From: Hyphomicrobiales bacterium
GTDB taxonomy: Bacteria > Pseudomonadota > Alphaproteobacteria > Rhizobiales > Rhizobiaceae
Assembly: GCA_900468065.1 (NCBI GenBank)
Contig: UBTA01000021.1
Span: forward strand, 1 to 64,000
Direction of reading: 5' to 3'
DNA: 64,000 bases
In this document: positions 53,470 to 61,951 of the stretch, piece by piece
Numbering within the stretch: position 1 is the first letter of the stretch
How the letters are laid out: each line of letters starts with the position of its first letter
The notes under the pieces: model-generated
The model's input: the letters and a program-made list of their open reading frames with translations, nothing else
The model's database searches: none
Told to the model about the DNA's origin: nothing
Position numbers and translations under genes: made by a program

Positions 53470-53709
53470 CTACCCTTTGGCGTCTTCCAGATTGTCTTCC
53501 GTCGTTACCCGTTCGTAGGTCTCGCCTTCGGTGCGAATCCGATATTGCGGCGAACCATCCCGGATGGGCAATGTTGCGAGAATGCGAAAAATCGTTTCGT
53601 CGCGCAATGACAAACCGACGGTACTTTTCATCCGGACCTTTTGTCCGATGGAAAAGCGGTGCAGCCGGGACTTGGGCTGTCCTCTGGGCGGGGCGGAGTT
53701 GGTAGGCAT
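53470..53709 (-). CDS. Small conserved hypothetical protein (79 aa)
   Basis: This is a 79-residue protein with no family I can name. The ATG at 53709 has AAGGAG seven bases upstream, which is better than the longer frame to 53730. A basic, proline-rich N-terminus (MPTNSAPPRGQPKSRLHRF) is followed by a small beta-rich part (IGQKVRMKSTVGLSLRDETIFRILATLP, then PQYRIRTEGETYERVTTEDNLE), which looks like an SH3-type barrel. It ends 47 bases before the lysine-rich gene on the same strand. Confidence 0.65.
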   Translation of the reverse strand: MPTNSAPPRGQPKSRLHRFSIGQKVRMKSTVGLSLRDETIFRILATLPIRDGSPQYRIRTEGETYERVTTEDNLEDAKG

Positions 53710-54000
53710 GGCCGTTCTCCTTGACGTCAAAAATGGAAATGAAAGAAGCGGAGCCTGGCCCCGTCTTGGTCATATCCGCTTTTTTCAAGGAGCGTCTGCC
53801 GGGTCGGGAGCTGCCAGTCCATCCGTGGTCAATTCCTGCCGAGTGCCGGCCGGAACCGTTCATATCGCGTATAATAGACGTGCCCGAGCCCCATGGCGAT
53901 ACCAGGGGCGGGACAATCGAAAATTTGGATTGAGATTGGCGGGCCGGTATCACCCAGCACCGCGAGTAGCCAAGCTTTGGCCAAAGAACGATTATGGACA
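53710..54000. other. Intergenic region, no gene recognised
   Basis: This stretch between the 79-residue gene and the sarcosine oxidase gamma gene contains only short frames without ribosome sites. It should hold the promoter of the small genes. I see no other clear structure. Confidence 0.5.
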
Positions 54001-54033
54001 AGGGTAGCGGCAATTGGGGCTCGACGCTACCCT
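54001..54033 (-). terminator. Hairpin after the sox/mgd operon, possible terminator
   Basis: AGGGTAGCG at 54001-54009 pairs with CGCTACCCT at 54025-54033 around a 15-base loop, eight bases after the gamma-subunit stop on the minus strand. A T tract is lacking, so the call is moderate. Confidence 0.5.
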
Positions 54034-54040
54034 AATACGT

Positions 54041-54613
54041 TCATTTTCCGGTGTGGGCATCGACGCCGAATTCGAGGCTCATCTGGATGAGTTCGTCCCA
54101 AAGGCTTTCGGCAAAACCGCGCAGAACCAGAAGCTCGAAGCTTTCCTTTCCGGTCCGGGAAAGGAGCGCCGATATATGGCCGATCAAGGTCATTGCCGAA
54201 TGGCCAACCGGGAAATTCGACAGAGCGAGATCGACTGCCGTACCTTTGGCAAGAACAGTTTCGACGGCCGCACCGTTGATGCCGATTCGGACGCGGCCAT
54301 GGCCTTGATCTGAAATGGACGCCTTACCATCCAGAATCGGTGTCTTGCCGAAAATTTCCGCGGACGAAAGAGGGGCATCGCCGATGACGAACCATTGTCC
54401 GGGGCCATAGGGCCGCGCGGCATGCGGCGTACCGTCGCCAATCCGTGGGATCAAACCTTGCAGGTCGCCGCTTCCGCGTGCAGCCAGCACATGCAGCACG
54501 TGACCTTCCGGCAGGGCTGCAAGCGTGATCCGCTTAACCGTTGAAGGCGCGCCGAACGAACCGGACTTGGCGTCGGCAAGGGCAGGGCGGTGGAGGAGCG
54601 CAAAATCAGCCAT
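54041..54613 (-). CDS. Sarcosine oxidase gamma subunit family protein (MgdD-like)
   Basis: This is the small gamma-type subunit of a heterotetrameric sarcosine oxidase or N-methylglutamate dehydrogenase, 190 residues from the ATG at 54613, which overlaps the alpha-subunit stop. Family segments are seen in LHVLAARGSGDLQGLIPRIG and FGKTPILDGKASISDQGHGRVRIGINGAAVETVLAKG. The subunit belongs to the folate-binding part of the complex. It ends the four-gene operon in the order beta, delta, alpha, gamma. Confidence 0.87.
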   Translation of the reverse strand: MADFALLHRPALADAKSGSFGAPSTVKRITLAALPEGHVLHVLAARGSGDLQGLIPRIGDGTPHAARPYGPGQWFVIGDAPLSSAEIFGKTPILDGKASISDQGHGRVRIGINGAAVETVLAKGTAVDLALSNFPVGHSAMTLIGHISALLSRTGKESFELLVLRGFAESLWDELIQMSLEFGVDAHTGK

Positions 54614-57563
54614 GGAGCTTTCCGTTTTCCGGATCAAAGAAGACCGGGCTGCACAGCACGGCCTTGGTATATTCGTTTTTCAGGTCATTCCAGACAGTCA
54701 CATGCTCGCCGTGGCGCTTCGGACCATGCTTGACCAGGGCGAGGCCGATGGTCGAGCCAAGGTTCGGCGAGTAGCAGCTGGAAGACACATAGCCCTGGTC
54801 GTTTTCGAGCGAGGGGACAGCGCCGTCGGAGAGGATATGCGAACCTGTCTTGAAGGTGGTTGCCGGATCAAGCGGCTTGACGCCGACCAGCGAGAGCCGG
54901 TCATCCGCCACCAAACCCTCCCGTGAGAGCATTGCCTTCCCGATGAAATCCGGCTTGGCCGCGGAAACCATCTTGGCAAAGCCGAGGTCCGACGGAATGA
55001 CGGTGCCGTTGATCTCGGAATGGGTGACATGGCCTTTCTCGATGCGCATCACGCCCAGCGCCTCGACGCCATAGGGGCAGATGCCATGCGGCGCGCCCGC
55101 CTCGATGATCGCATCGGCAATTGCCTCGCCGTATCCGGCAGGAACGGCCAGTTCATAGGCCAGTTCGCCGGAAAAGGAGATGCGGAAGAGGCGGCCTGTG
55201 AGCTTACCGCCGCAGAGCGATACTTCCTTGGCCCCGAGGAACGGGAAGGCCGCGTCGGAAATGTCCTCGTCGACAAGCGTCTGCAGGATCACGCGGGATT
55301 TCGGCCCGGCCACCGCGATCTGCGCCCATTGATCGGTCGAGGATGCAAACTGCACGTCGAGATCGGGCCAGAGCGCCTGGGCGCAGAATTCCAGATGGTT
55401 CATGACGCCAGCCGCATAAGCCGTGGTCGTCGTCATAAAGAAATGGGTTTCACCCAGACGGCTCGTCGTTCCGTCGTCGTAGATCATTCCGTCTTCGCGC
55501 AGCATCAGGCCGTAACGCGCCTTGCCGACCGGCAGCTTCAGGAAGGCGTTGCAATAGATGCGGTTGAGGAATTCGGCGGCGTCCTTGCCGAAGATCTCGA
55601 TCTTGCCGAGGGTGGAGACATCACAAATGCCGGCATTCTTGCGCACGTTCAGCACTTCTCGATCGACGCTTTCGCGCCAGGTCGTTTCGCCAGTTTTCGG
55701 GAACCAGGAGGAACGGTACCAGAGACCCGTTTCGACGAAGACCGCACCATTTTTCTTGGCCCAGTCGTGCAGCGGCGATTTGCGTACCGGCTGGAAGTGT
55801 TTGCCCTTGGAAGCGCCGGTCAGCGCACCGAAGGAGAGCGGCGTATAGAACGGGCGGAAGGTCGTGGTGCCGACATCGGCCGGTGAGACCTTTCGCGCTT
55901 CGGCGAGAATGCCGATAGCGTTGATGTTCGACAGTTTGCCCTGATCGGTCGCCATGCCGTTGGTGGTATAGCGCTTGGCAAGCTCGACATGGCCGTAACC
56001 TTCGCTGACGGCGAGGCCGAGATCCTTGAGGTGCACGTCGTTCTGATAATCGACAAAGGCCTTGCCCTTCGACCCGTGTATGCGCCAGAGCGGCTTGGAG
56101 ACGGTCGCTGTGTCTTTGGCCGTGGCAAAAGCGGCGATGACATTCGAGTAGCCGAATGCCTGCAGGGCCGATGCGGCTTTTTCGGCACCATCTGCAAGGC
56201 AGGCGTCTATGCTGCCAATGCCTGCGGCAGCGCCCGCCATAGTCAAGCCCTCCTGGATTTCCGGCGCAAGGAACGCGGCCTTAGCATCAGACCAGGCCGG
56301 TTTTGCGCCGCGATGGCAGGCGAGATGAATGATCGGGCTCCAGCCGCCGGACATGCCGAGTGCGTCCGCCGAAATGGTTTCCGGGCGGCCGTTGTTGAGG
56401 ATCGTCACGCCCTTGACGTGTCTGCCACCATTGGCATCGACAACCACGGCGCCGGGCAAGATGCGGGCCTTGCCGGACCATGTGCGTGCCGCATCCGGGC
56501 GGCTGTCGATGATGACAGCGACGTCAAGACCGGCCGCTTCCAGATCGGCAGCTGTCGCATAACCCGAGGCATCGTTGGTAAAGATGATGGTGCTTTTTCC
56601 GGGCGCGACCGCCTGCCGGTTGAGATAGGAGCGCATGGCGCCGGCCATCATCACGCCGGGAATATCGTTGCCGCCGAACACCAGCGGCCGTTCTTCAGCG
56701 CCTGAAGCAAGGATTGCCTGTTTGGCGGCGATGCGCCAGATGCGCTCCACCGGCCTGTTTGGGTTCACCGTTGCCGTGTTCTTCTGCACGCTTTCGACAG
56801 CGCCGAAGACATTGCCGTCGTACCAGCCGAAGACAGTCGTGCGGGAGAAAATGCGGACATTCGGCATATCTGAAAGTTCAGCCAGCGTCTGCGCCAGCAG
56901 GTCGCCTGCGGATTTTCCAACGACAGGCGCCGTTTCGGACAGAAGCGAGCCACCGGGTTCAAAGCCTTCGTCGGCGAGGATGACGCGGGCACCGGCGCGG
57001 CCGGCCGTCAGAGCGGCTGCGAGACCGGAGGGTCCGGCGCCAATTACCAGCAGGTCGCAATGGGCCCAGCATTTTTCGTAACTATCCGGATCGGGCTGAT
57101 AGGTGGCTCGGCCAAGGCCTGCTGCCTTGCGGATGATCGGCTCATAGACCTTTTCCCAGAAGGCCGCCGGCCACATGAAGGTCTTGTAGTAGAAGCCCGC
57201 GCTCAGGAAGGGCGAGAGCAGGCTGTTGACGGCGCCGAGGTCGAAATCGACCGAGGGCCAGCGGTTCTGGCTCTTGGCGGTCAGGCCGCTATAGAGTTCG
57301 ACCAGCGTGGCGCGGGTATTGGCTTCCGTGCGGCCGCCTTCGCCGATCGTCACCAGTGCATTCGGTTCCGCAGCACCGGCCGTCAGAATGCCGCGCGGGC
57401 GGTGATATTTGAAACTGCGGCCGACCAGCTGACGGCCGTTGGCAAGAAGGGCTGAAGCCAGCGTGTCGCCGGCAAAGCCCTGCATCGGCTTGCCGTCGAA
57501 GCTGAAATCGAGCGGCTTGGCGCGGTCGATACGGCCGCCCTTGGAAAGACGATAGGACGTCAT
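54606..57563 (-). CDS. Sarcosine oxidase alpha subunit family protein (MgdC-like)
   Basis: This is the large alpha subunit, 985 residues. The N-terminal part has the GRSFKYHRPRGILTAGAAEPNALV segment typical of the family; a dinucleotide-binding motif VIGAGPSGLAAALTAGRAGARV lies near residues 172-193; the C-terminal third is an aminomethyltransferase (GcvT-like) folate-binding domain (for example SLCGGKLTGRLFRISFSGELAYELAVP). It oxidises an N-methyl amino acid and passes the methyl group to tetrahydrofolate. Gene order and the mgs-like genes nearby favour N-methylglutamate as substrate, but sarcosine is not excluded. Confidence 0.92.
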   Translation of the reverse strand: MTSYRLSKGGRIDRAKPLDFSFDGKPMQGFAGDTLASALLANGRQLVGRSFKYHRPRGILTAGAAEPNALVTIGEGGRTEANTRATLVELYSGLTAKSQNRWPSVDFDLGAVNSLLSPFLSAGFYYKTFMWPAAFWEKVYEPIIRKAAGLGRATYQPDPDSYEKCWAHCDLLVIGAGPSGLAAALTAGRAGARVILADEGFEPGGSLLSETAPVVGKSAGDLLAQTLAELSDMPNVRIFSRTTVFGWYDGNVFGAVESVQKNTATVNPNRPVERIWRIAAKQAILASGAEERPLVFGGNDIPGVMMAGAMRSYLNRQAVAPGKSTIIFTNDASGYATAADLEAAGLDVAVIIDSRPDAARTWSGKARILPGAVVVDANGGRHVKGVTILNNGRPETISADALGMSGGWSPIIHLACHRGAKPAWSDAKAAFLAPEIQEGLTMAGAAAGIGSIDACLADGAEKAASALQAFGYSNVIAAFATAKDTATVSKPLWRIHGSKGKAFVDYQNDVHLKDLGLAVSEGYGHVELAKRYTTNGMATDQGKLSNINAIGILAEARKVSPADVGTTTFRPFYTPLSFGALTGASKGKHFQPVRKSPLHDWAKKNGAVFVETGLWYRSSWFPKTGETTWRESVDREVLNVRKNAGICDVSTLGKIEIFGKDAAEFLNRIYCNAFLKLPVGKARYGLMLREDGMIYDDGTTSRLGETHFFMTTTTAYAAGVMNHLEFCAQALWPDLDVQFASSTDQWAQIAVAGPKSRVILQTLVDEDISDAAFPFLGAKEVSLCGGKLTGRLFRISFSGELAYELAVPAGYGEAIADAIIEAGAPHGICPYGVEALGVMRIEKGHVTHSEINGTVIPSDLGFAKMVSAAKPDFIGKAMLSREGLVADDRLSLVGVKPLDPATTFKTGSHILSDGAVPSLENDQGYVSSSCYSPNLGSTIGLALVKHGPKRHGEHVTVWNDLKNEYTKAVLCSPVFFDPENGKLHG

Positions 57564-57832
57564 GCGGTCTCTCCCTCAGCGCTGGCATCCGCGACAGTGT
57601 AGATCGTATGGGTCATCGTATCGCGCTCGACCACCAGCCAGCGGCGGCAGCCGGACGTATGGTGCCAATGTTCCCTATGGCGTCCGCGCGGATTGTCGCG
57701 CAGGTAGACGTAAGCGTACCAGGCATCCTCACCGGCATCGGGTGCTGGGCGGGTGATGCCGGCGTCGCCGCGGACGGTGAATTCTTCCTTGGGGCGCGGC
57801 CCGCAATGGGGGCAGGCGATCAGGCTGGCCAT
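57560..57832 (-). CDS. Sarcosine oxidase delta subunit family protein (MgdB-like)
   Basis: This is the small delta subunit, 90 residues. The zinc ligands are visible as CPHCG near residues 8-12 and the downstream HHTSGCRRW segment. The rest (DAWYAYVYLRDNPRGRHREHWHH) is characteristic of SoxD. The start lies 10 bases after the beta-subunit stop and its stop overlaps the alpha gene (ATGA). Confidence 0.92.
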   Translation of the reverse strand: MASLIACPHCGPRPKEEFTVRGDAGITRPAPDAGEDAWYAYVYLRDNPRGRHREHWHHTSGCRRWLVVERDTMTHTIYTVADASAEGETA

Positions 57833-57841
57833 GTCAGTTCC

Positions 57842-59092
57842 TCAATGCAGATTGGGTTGCGAGCCGACGCCCTTTTCATCGATCATCCGGCCGCGCGCGA
57901 AGCGGTCGAGCCGGAAGGCGCGTCCCGTTTCATGCGGCTCGTTCCTGGTGATCAGATGTGCGTAGCAGAAGCCGGACGCAGGGGTGGCCTTGAAGCCGCC
58001 GTAACACCAGCCGGCGTTCAGGTAGAGATTGTCGATATGGGTGCGATCGATGATCGGCGAGCCGTCCATGCTCATGTCCATCACCCCACCCCAGGAGCGC
58101 AGCACCCGGACACGCGACAAAGCCGGGATCATCGCCACGCCGGCCTCGGCAACATGTTCGACCGTCGCCAGATTGCCGCGCTGGGCATAGGAATTGTAGC
58201 CATCGATGTCACCGCCGAAGACGAGGCCGCCCTTGTCCGACTGCGACACGTAGAAATGCCCGGCGCCGAAGGTGACGACATTGTCGATGAACGGCTTCAG
58301 TCCCTCGGAAACGAAAGCCTGCAGCACGTGGCTTTCGATCGGCAGTTTCATATCGACCATGTCGGCAACGGTGGTGGAATTGCCGGCCGCCGCCAGCGCC
58401 AGCTTGCCGCAACCGATAAAGCCTTGGCTGGTCTCGACACCCACGACGCGGCCGTTTTCGCGGCGGATTCCAGTGACCTCGCAATTCTGGATGATATCCA
58501 CACCGCGCGAGTCTGCGCCCCTTGCATAACCCCAGGCCACGGCATCATGGCGCACGGTGCCGCCACGCTTTTGCATCAGCGCGCCCTGGATCGGGAAGCG
58601 GGCATTGTCGAAATCGAGGAAGGGCAGCATCTGGCGCACCGCGTTGCGGTCGAGCAGGTCGGCATCGACGCCGTGCAGGCGCATGGCATTGCCGCGCCGG
58701 GTATAGGCGTCGCGCTGGGCGTCTGAGTGAAAGAGGTTGAGCACGCCGCGCTGCGAGACCATGGCGTTGAAGTTGAAATCCTGCTCAAGCCCTTCCCAGA
58801 GCTTCATCGACAGTTCGTAGAACGGGTTGTTGCCCTGCAGCAGATAGTTGGAGCGGATGATCGTCGTGTTGCGGCCGACATTGCCGGAGCCGATATAGTT
58901 CTTTTCCAGCACCGCCACATTGGTGACACCAAATTCCTTGGCGAGATAATAGGCTGTGGCCAGGCCATGCCCGCCGCCGCCGATGATGATGACGTCATAG
59001 TGGTTTTTTGGGACCGGGCTGCGCCATGCAGGCTTCCAGTCCTTGTTGCCGCGCAGGGCATTCAGAAAAACGGAAAAGGCAGAATAGCGCAT
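57842..59092 (-). CDS. Sarcosine oxidase beta subunit family protein (MgdA-like)
   Basis: This is the catalytic flavin subunit, 416 residues from the ATG at 59092, which gives the family start MRYSAFSVFLNALRG; the frame reaches back to 59146. The FAD motif VIIIGGGGHGLATAYYLAKEFG lies near residues 36-57, then GSGNVGRNTTIIRSNY. The conserved MSQRGVLNLFHSDAQRDAY segment and a covalent-flavin histidine region are as in known SoxB proteins. It is the first gene of the operon and diverges from the AraC-type regulator gene across 90 bases. Confidence 0.93.
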   Translation of the reverse strand: MRYSAFSVFLNALRGNKDWKPAWRSPVPKNHYDVIIIGGGGHGLATAYYLAKEFGVTNVAVLEKNYIGSGNVGRNTTIIRSNYLLQGNNPFYELSMKLWEGLEQDFNFNAMVSQRGVLNLFHSDAQRDAYTRRGNAMRLHGVDADLLDRNAVRQMLPFLDFDNARFPIQGALMQKRGGTVRHDAVAWGYARGADSRGVDIIQNCEVTGIRRENGRVVGVETSQGFIGCGKLALAAAGNSTTVADMVDMKLPIESHVLQAFVSEGLKPFIDNVVTFGAGHFYVSQSDKGGLVFGGDIDGYNSYAQRGNLATVEHVAEAGVAMIPALSRVRVLRSWGGVMDMSMDGSPIIDRTHIDNLYLNAGWCYGGFKATPASGFCYAHLITRNEPHETGRAFRLDRFARGRMIDEKGVGSQPNLH

Positions 59093-59182
59093 GGCAATGG
59101 GATCCCGGTGAACCGCGCCGATCATGACAGGATTGCGTTTCTGCACTTGCAGGAAAGAGACTTTTTAAGTCATGATTGGGAC

Positions 59183-60160
59183 ATGGTGTCAGAAGACCTG
59201 AAAAACGTCCAGAAGATCGGCTTTATCCTTATCCCGGGATTTGCGCTGATGTCCTATGCCTCGGCGGTGGAACCGCTGCGGGCTGCCAATCTGCTGGCCG
59301 GCCGGGATATTTATGCGCTCTCGGCACATACACTCGAAGGCACTGTTGGTATGACCTCTTCCGGCATTCCCGTGCCCGCCACGCCGCTGCCGGTCCGTGG
59401 CTCCGGTTTCCATACGGTTTTCGTCTGCGCTGGCGGTACACCAGTCGATTGGAATGTTCCGGCGGTGCTTGCCTGCCTGCGCCAGCTTGCCCGCGACGGC
59501 GTGCGCATCGGCGGCATTTCCGGCGGTCCCTATCTGATGGCGGCGGCGGGACTTTTGGAGGATCGCGATTTCACGATCCACTGGGAGCATGCATCGGCCC
59601 TGATGGAAGCTTTTCCCGGTCTTCTTCCACGCCAGGCGCGCTATGTCATTGACGGCAACCGCATTACCTGCGGCGGCGGCGTGGCGCCGCTCGACATGAT
59701 GCATGCGCTGATTTCGCAGCGAATGGGATCGGACTTCGCTCGGCGGGTCAGCGACTGGTATCTGCACACCCATGTGGAAAGTTCCGGTGCGCCGCAGCGG
59801 GCATCGCTGGCCGAGCGTTACGGCGTCAATCATCCGGGTCTTCTCACCGTGCTGGAGAAGATGGAGGCGACGATCGAAGCGCCGCTCGATCGCCAGACAA
59901 TGGCGGGGTTGGCGGGCCTTTCGCCGCGTCATCTCGACCGGCTGTTTTCCCGCCAGATGGGGTCGTCCTTCCTTCTCGAATATCGCAAGCTGCGGCTCGA
60001 TCATGCCCGCCGGCTACTGCAGCAAAGTCCGCTTTCCATCTCGGAAATCGCCTTTGCCACCGGCTTTTCCAGCGCCGGTCATTTCTCACGCAGCTATCGT
60101 GCCGCCTTTGGCGAGCCGCCGCGGTCGCAGCGACAAATTGGCAGTGCAGGAACCCGCTGA
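59183..60160 (+). CDS. AraC-type regulator with GATase1-like domain (GlxA family)
   Basis: This is a 325-residue regulator with an N-terminal DJ-1/GATase1-like domain (IGFILIPGFALMSYASAVEPLRAAN, with GISGGPYLMAAAGLL near residues 113-127) and a C-terminal AraC double helix-turn-helix (about 235-320, with LSPRHLDRLFSRQMG and SISEIAFATGFSSAGHFSRSYRAAFGEPP). It is in the GlxA group, which also includes GbdR and CdhR, known to control betaine, carnitine and sarcosine genes. It diverges from the sox/mgd operon and precedes the XRE regulator and glxBCD genes, so both are likely targets. Confidence 0.92.
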   Translation: MVSEDLKNVQKIGFILIPGFALMSYASAVEPLRAANLLAGRDIYALSAHTLEGTVGMTSSGIPVPATPLPVRGSGFHTVFVCAGGTPVDWNVPAVLACLRQLARDGVRIGGISGGPYLMAAAGLLEDRDFTIHWEHASALMEAFPGLLPRQARYVIDGNRITCGGGVAPLDMMHALISQRMGSDFARRVSDWYLHTHVESSGAPQRASLAERYGVNHPGLLTVLEKMEATIEAPLDRQTMAGLAGLSPRHLDRLFSRQMGSSFLLEYRKLRLDHARRLLQQSPLSISEIAFATGFSSAGHFSRSYRAAFGEPPRSQRQIGSAGTR

Positions 60161-60177
60161 TCAATATTCTTCCTGGT

Positions 60178-60196
60178 TGAGAAAATTTCACTCTCA
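60178..60196. promoter_or_regulatory. TGAGA..TCTCA inverted repeat before the XRE regulator gene
   Basis: TGAGA at 60178-60182 and TCTCA at 60192-60196 form an inverted repeat 40 bases before the XRE-cupin start. Related half sites recur at 60957-60981 before the glxB-like gene, which suggests a shared regulator. Confidence 0.4.
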
Positions 60197-60235
60197 GGAT
60201 AGATTGGAAGGCTTAAAAGCAGGGGGCAACACCGC

Positions 60236-60931
60236 ATGGCAAAAAAGCAGCCACTCATCGATATTGGCCGGACCACGGATGACGAGCGTCCGGCGCTCAA
60301 GGCTGCTTTTTCGCAGGACCCGCACGCGCTGCGCGAACCGAAGGAAAACAATCTCGAAATCGCCATCGGCCACGAGGTTCGCGCCTTTCGCAAAAAGCTC
60401 GGCATCACGGTCACTGACCTTGCCACCGCCACCGGCATTTCGCTCGGCATGCTGTCGAAGATCGAGAATGGCAATATCTCGCCGTCGCTGACGACGCTGC
60501 AATCCTTGTCGCGCGCACTGGGCGTGCCTGTGACGGCCTTCTTTCGCCGCTACGAGGAGCCACGCAACGCCGTCTTCGTCAAAGCGGGTGAAGGTGTCGA
60601 GCTGGAGCGGCGCGGAACGCGGGCAGGCCACCAGTACAATCTGCTCGGCCATATCGATAATAATACCGCGGGCGTCATCGTCGAGCCCTACCTGATTACA
60701 CTGACGGCCGATTCCGATACTTTCCCGACGTTCCAGCATGAAGGCATGGAATTTCTCTACATGCTTGAAGGTGAAGTGGTTTACCGCCACGGCGACCGGC
60801 TTTTCACCATGCAGCCGGGGGACAGCCTGTTCTTCGACGCCGATGCACGCCACGGTCCGGAAGAACTGGTCAAGCTGCCGATCCGCTATCTGTCGATCAT
60901 TTCCTATCCGCAGACTCGCAGCAATATCTAG
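60236..60931 (+). CDS. XRE family regulator with cupin domain
   Basis: This is a 231-residue regulator with a helix-turn-helix at about residues 45-105 (RAFRKKLGITVTDLATATGISLGMLSKIENGNISPSLTTLQSLSRALGV) and a C-terminal cupin sensor domain (about 155-225, with FQHEGMEFLYMLEGEVVYRHGDRLFTMQPGDSLFFDADARHGPEEL). Such proteins control amine and amino-acid catabolic genes. It lies between the AraC-type regulator and the glxBCD-like genes, all on the plus strand. Similar inverted repeats precede it and the next gene. Confidence 0.92.
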   Translation: MAKKQPLIDIGRTTDDERPALKAAFSQDPHALREPKENNLEIAIGHEVRAFRKKLGITVTDLATATGISLGMLSKIENGNISPSLTTLQSLSRALGVPVTAFFRRYEEPRNAVFVKAGEGVELERRGTRAGHQYNLLGHIDNNTAGVIVEPYLITLTADSDTFPTFQHEGMEFLYMLEGEVVYRHGDRLFTMQPGDSLFFDADARHGPEELVKLPIRYLSIISYPQTRSNI

Positions 60932-60956
60932 GATTTTTTCGCTCAAAAATATTGCC

Positions 60957-60981
60957 TGATAAGAAAATAACTTTCTTCTCA
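60957..60981. promoter_or_regulatory. Inverted repeat before the glxB/mgsA-like gene, putative operator
   Basis: TGATAAGAAA (60957-60966) and TTTCTTCTCA (60972-60981) are inverted copies with one mismatch and a five-base spacer. A short palindrome TTGAAATTCAA follows at 60983-60993. The site lies in the 112-base gap before 61044 and shares its TGAGAA half with the repeat in front of the XRE gene. Confidence 0.5.
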
Positions 60982-61043
60982 GTTGAAATTCAAAACGGCA
61001 GCTGATATCCCTCTTTTCATCAACGAAACGAAGGATTGTCCCC

Positions 61044-61949
61044 ATGTGCGGAATTGTCGGATTGTTTTTGAAGGACAAGAGCCTGGAGCCGCAATTGGGT
61101 GCCATGCTGTCCGATATGCTGGTCATCATGACCGATCGCGGGCCGGACAGCGCCGGCATCGCCATCTACGGCTCCCCCTCGAAGGGCCGCGCCAAAATCA
61201 CCGTTCAATCGGCTGACCCGAAACAGGATTTTGCCGGTCTCGATGCGCTGCTGAAGCCCGTCGATTCGAGCGTGTCAGTAGAGCTGAAAAGCACACATGC
61301 GGTCATTGAGACGAATGCCGACAAGGCCTCCGCAGTGCGCGACCTGCTTTCGCAGGAACGGCCCGGAATTCGCGTCATGGGTTCGGGCGATAGTGTCGAG
61401 ATCTACAAGGAAGTCGGTCTGCCGAAGGATGTGGTCTCCCGCTTCGGCATTCGCGCCATGGGTGGCACGCATGGCATCGGGCATACCCGCATGGCAACGG
61501 AATCGGCCGTCACGACGCTCGGCGCCCATCCGTTCTCGACCGGTGCCGACCAGTGCCTGGTGCATAACGGCTCGCTCTCCAACCACAACAACCTGCGCCG
61601 CGAACTGGTGCGCGAAGGCATGACCTTCGAGACGCAGAATGACTCGGAAGTTGCCGCCGCTTACCTGACCGCGGAGATGGCCAAGGGCAAGGATCTGGGG
61701 CAGGCGCTGACCAGTGCGCTCGATGATCTCGATGGCTTCTTCACCTTCGTTGTCGGCACAAAGTCCGGCTTCGGCGTGGTGCGCGATCCGATCGCCTGCA
61801 AGCCGGCGGTCATGGCCGAAACCGATCAATATATCGCGTTCGGCTCCGAATACCGGGCACTCGTCAACCTGCCGGGCATTGAAGATGCCCGCGTCTGGGA
61901 GCCGGAGCCCGCCACCGTTTATTTCTGGGATCATGAGAAGGCGGCGTAA
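61044..61949 (+). CDS. glxB: Class II glutamine amidotransferase, GlxB/MgsA-like
   Basis: This is a 301-residue class II amidotransferase. The N-terminal Cys2 (MCGIVGLF) is the expected nucleophile, with DRGPDSAG, GHTRMATES and HNGSLSNHNNLRRE giving the rest of the glutaminase site. It corresponds to the amidotransferase domain of glutamate synthase encoded as a separate gene, the GlxB/MgsA pattern. With the next two proteins it is expected to transfer a methylamine or ammonia group to make N-methylglutamate or a related product. GAAACGAAGGA lies upstream of the ATG. Confidence 0.9.
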   Translation: MCGIVGLFLKDKSLEPQLGAMLSDMLVIMTDRGPDSAGIAIYGSPSKGRAKITVQSADPKQDFAGLDALLKPVDSSVSVELKSTHAVIETNADKASAVRDLLSQERPGIRVMGSGDSVEIYKEVGLPKDVVSRFGIRAMGGTHGIGHTRMATESAVTTLGAHPFSTGADQCLVHNGSLSNHNNLRRELVREGMTFETQNDSEVAAAYLTAEMAKGKDLGQALTSALDDLDGFFTFVVGTKSGFGVVRDPIACKPAVMAETDQYIAFGSEYRALVNLPGIEDARVWEPEPATVYFWDHEKAA

Positions 61950-61951
61950 AC

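Noticed and set aside
54041-59092. Firm call of the operon as sarcosine oxidase
   Set aside because: The subunits cannot be told apart from N-methylglutamate dehydrogenase by eye, and the adjacent synthase-like genes favour the latter, so only the family is named.
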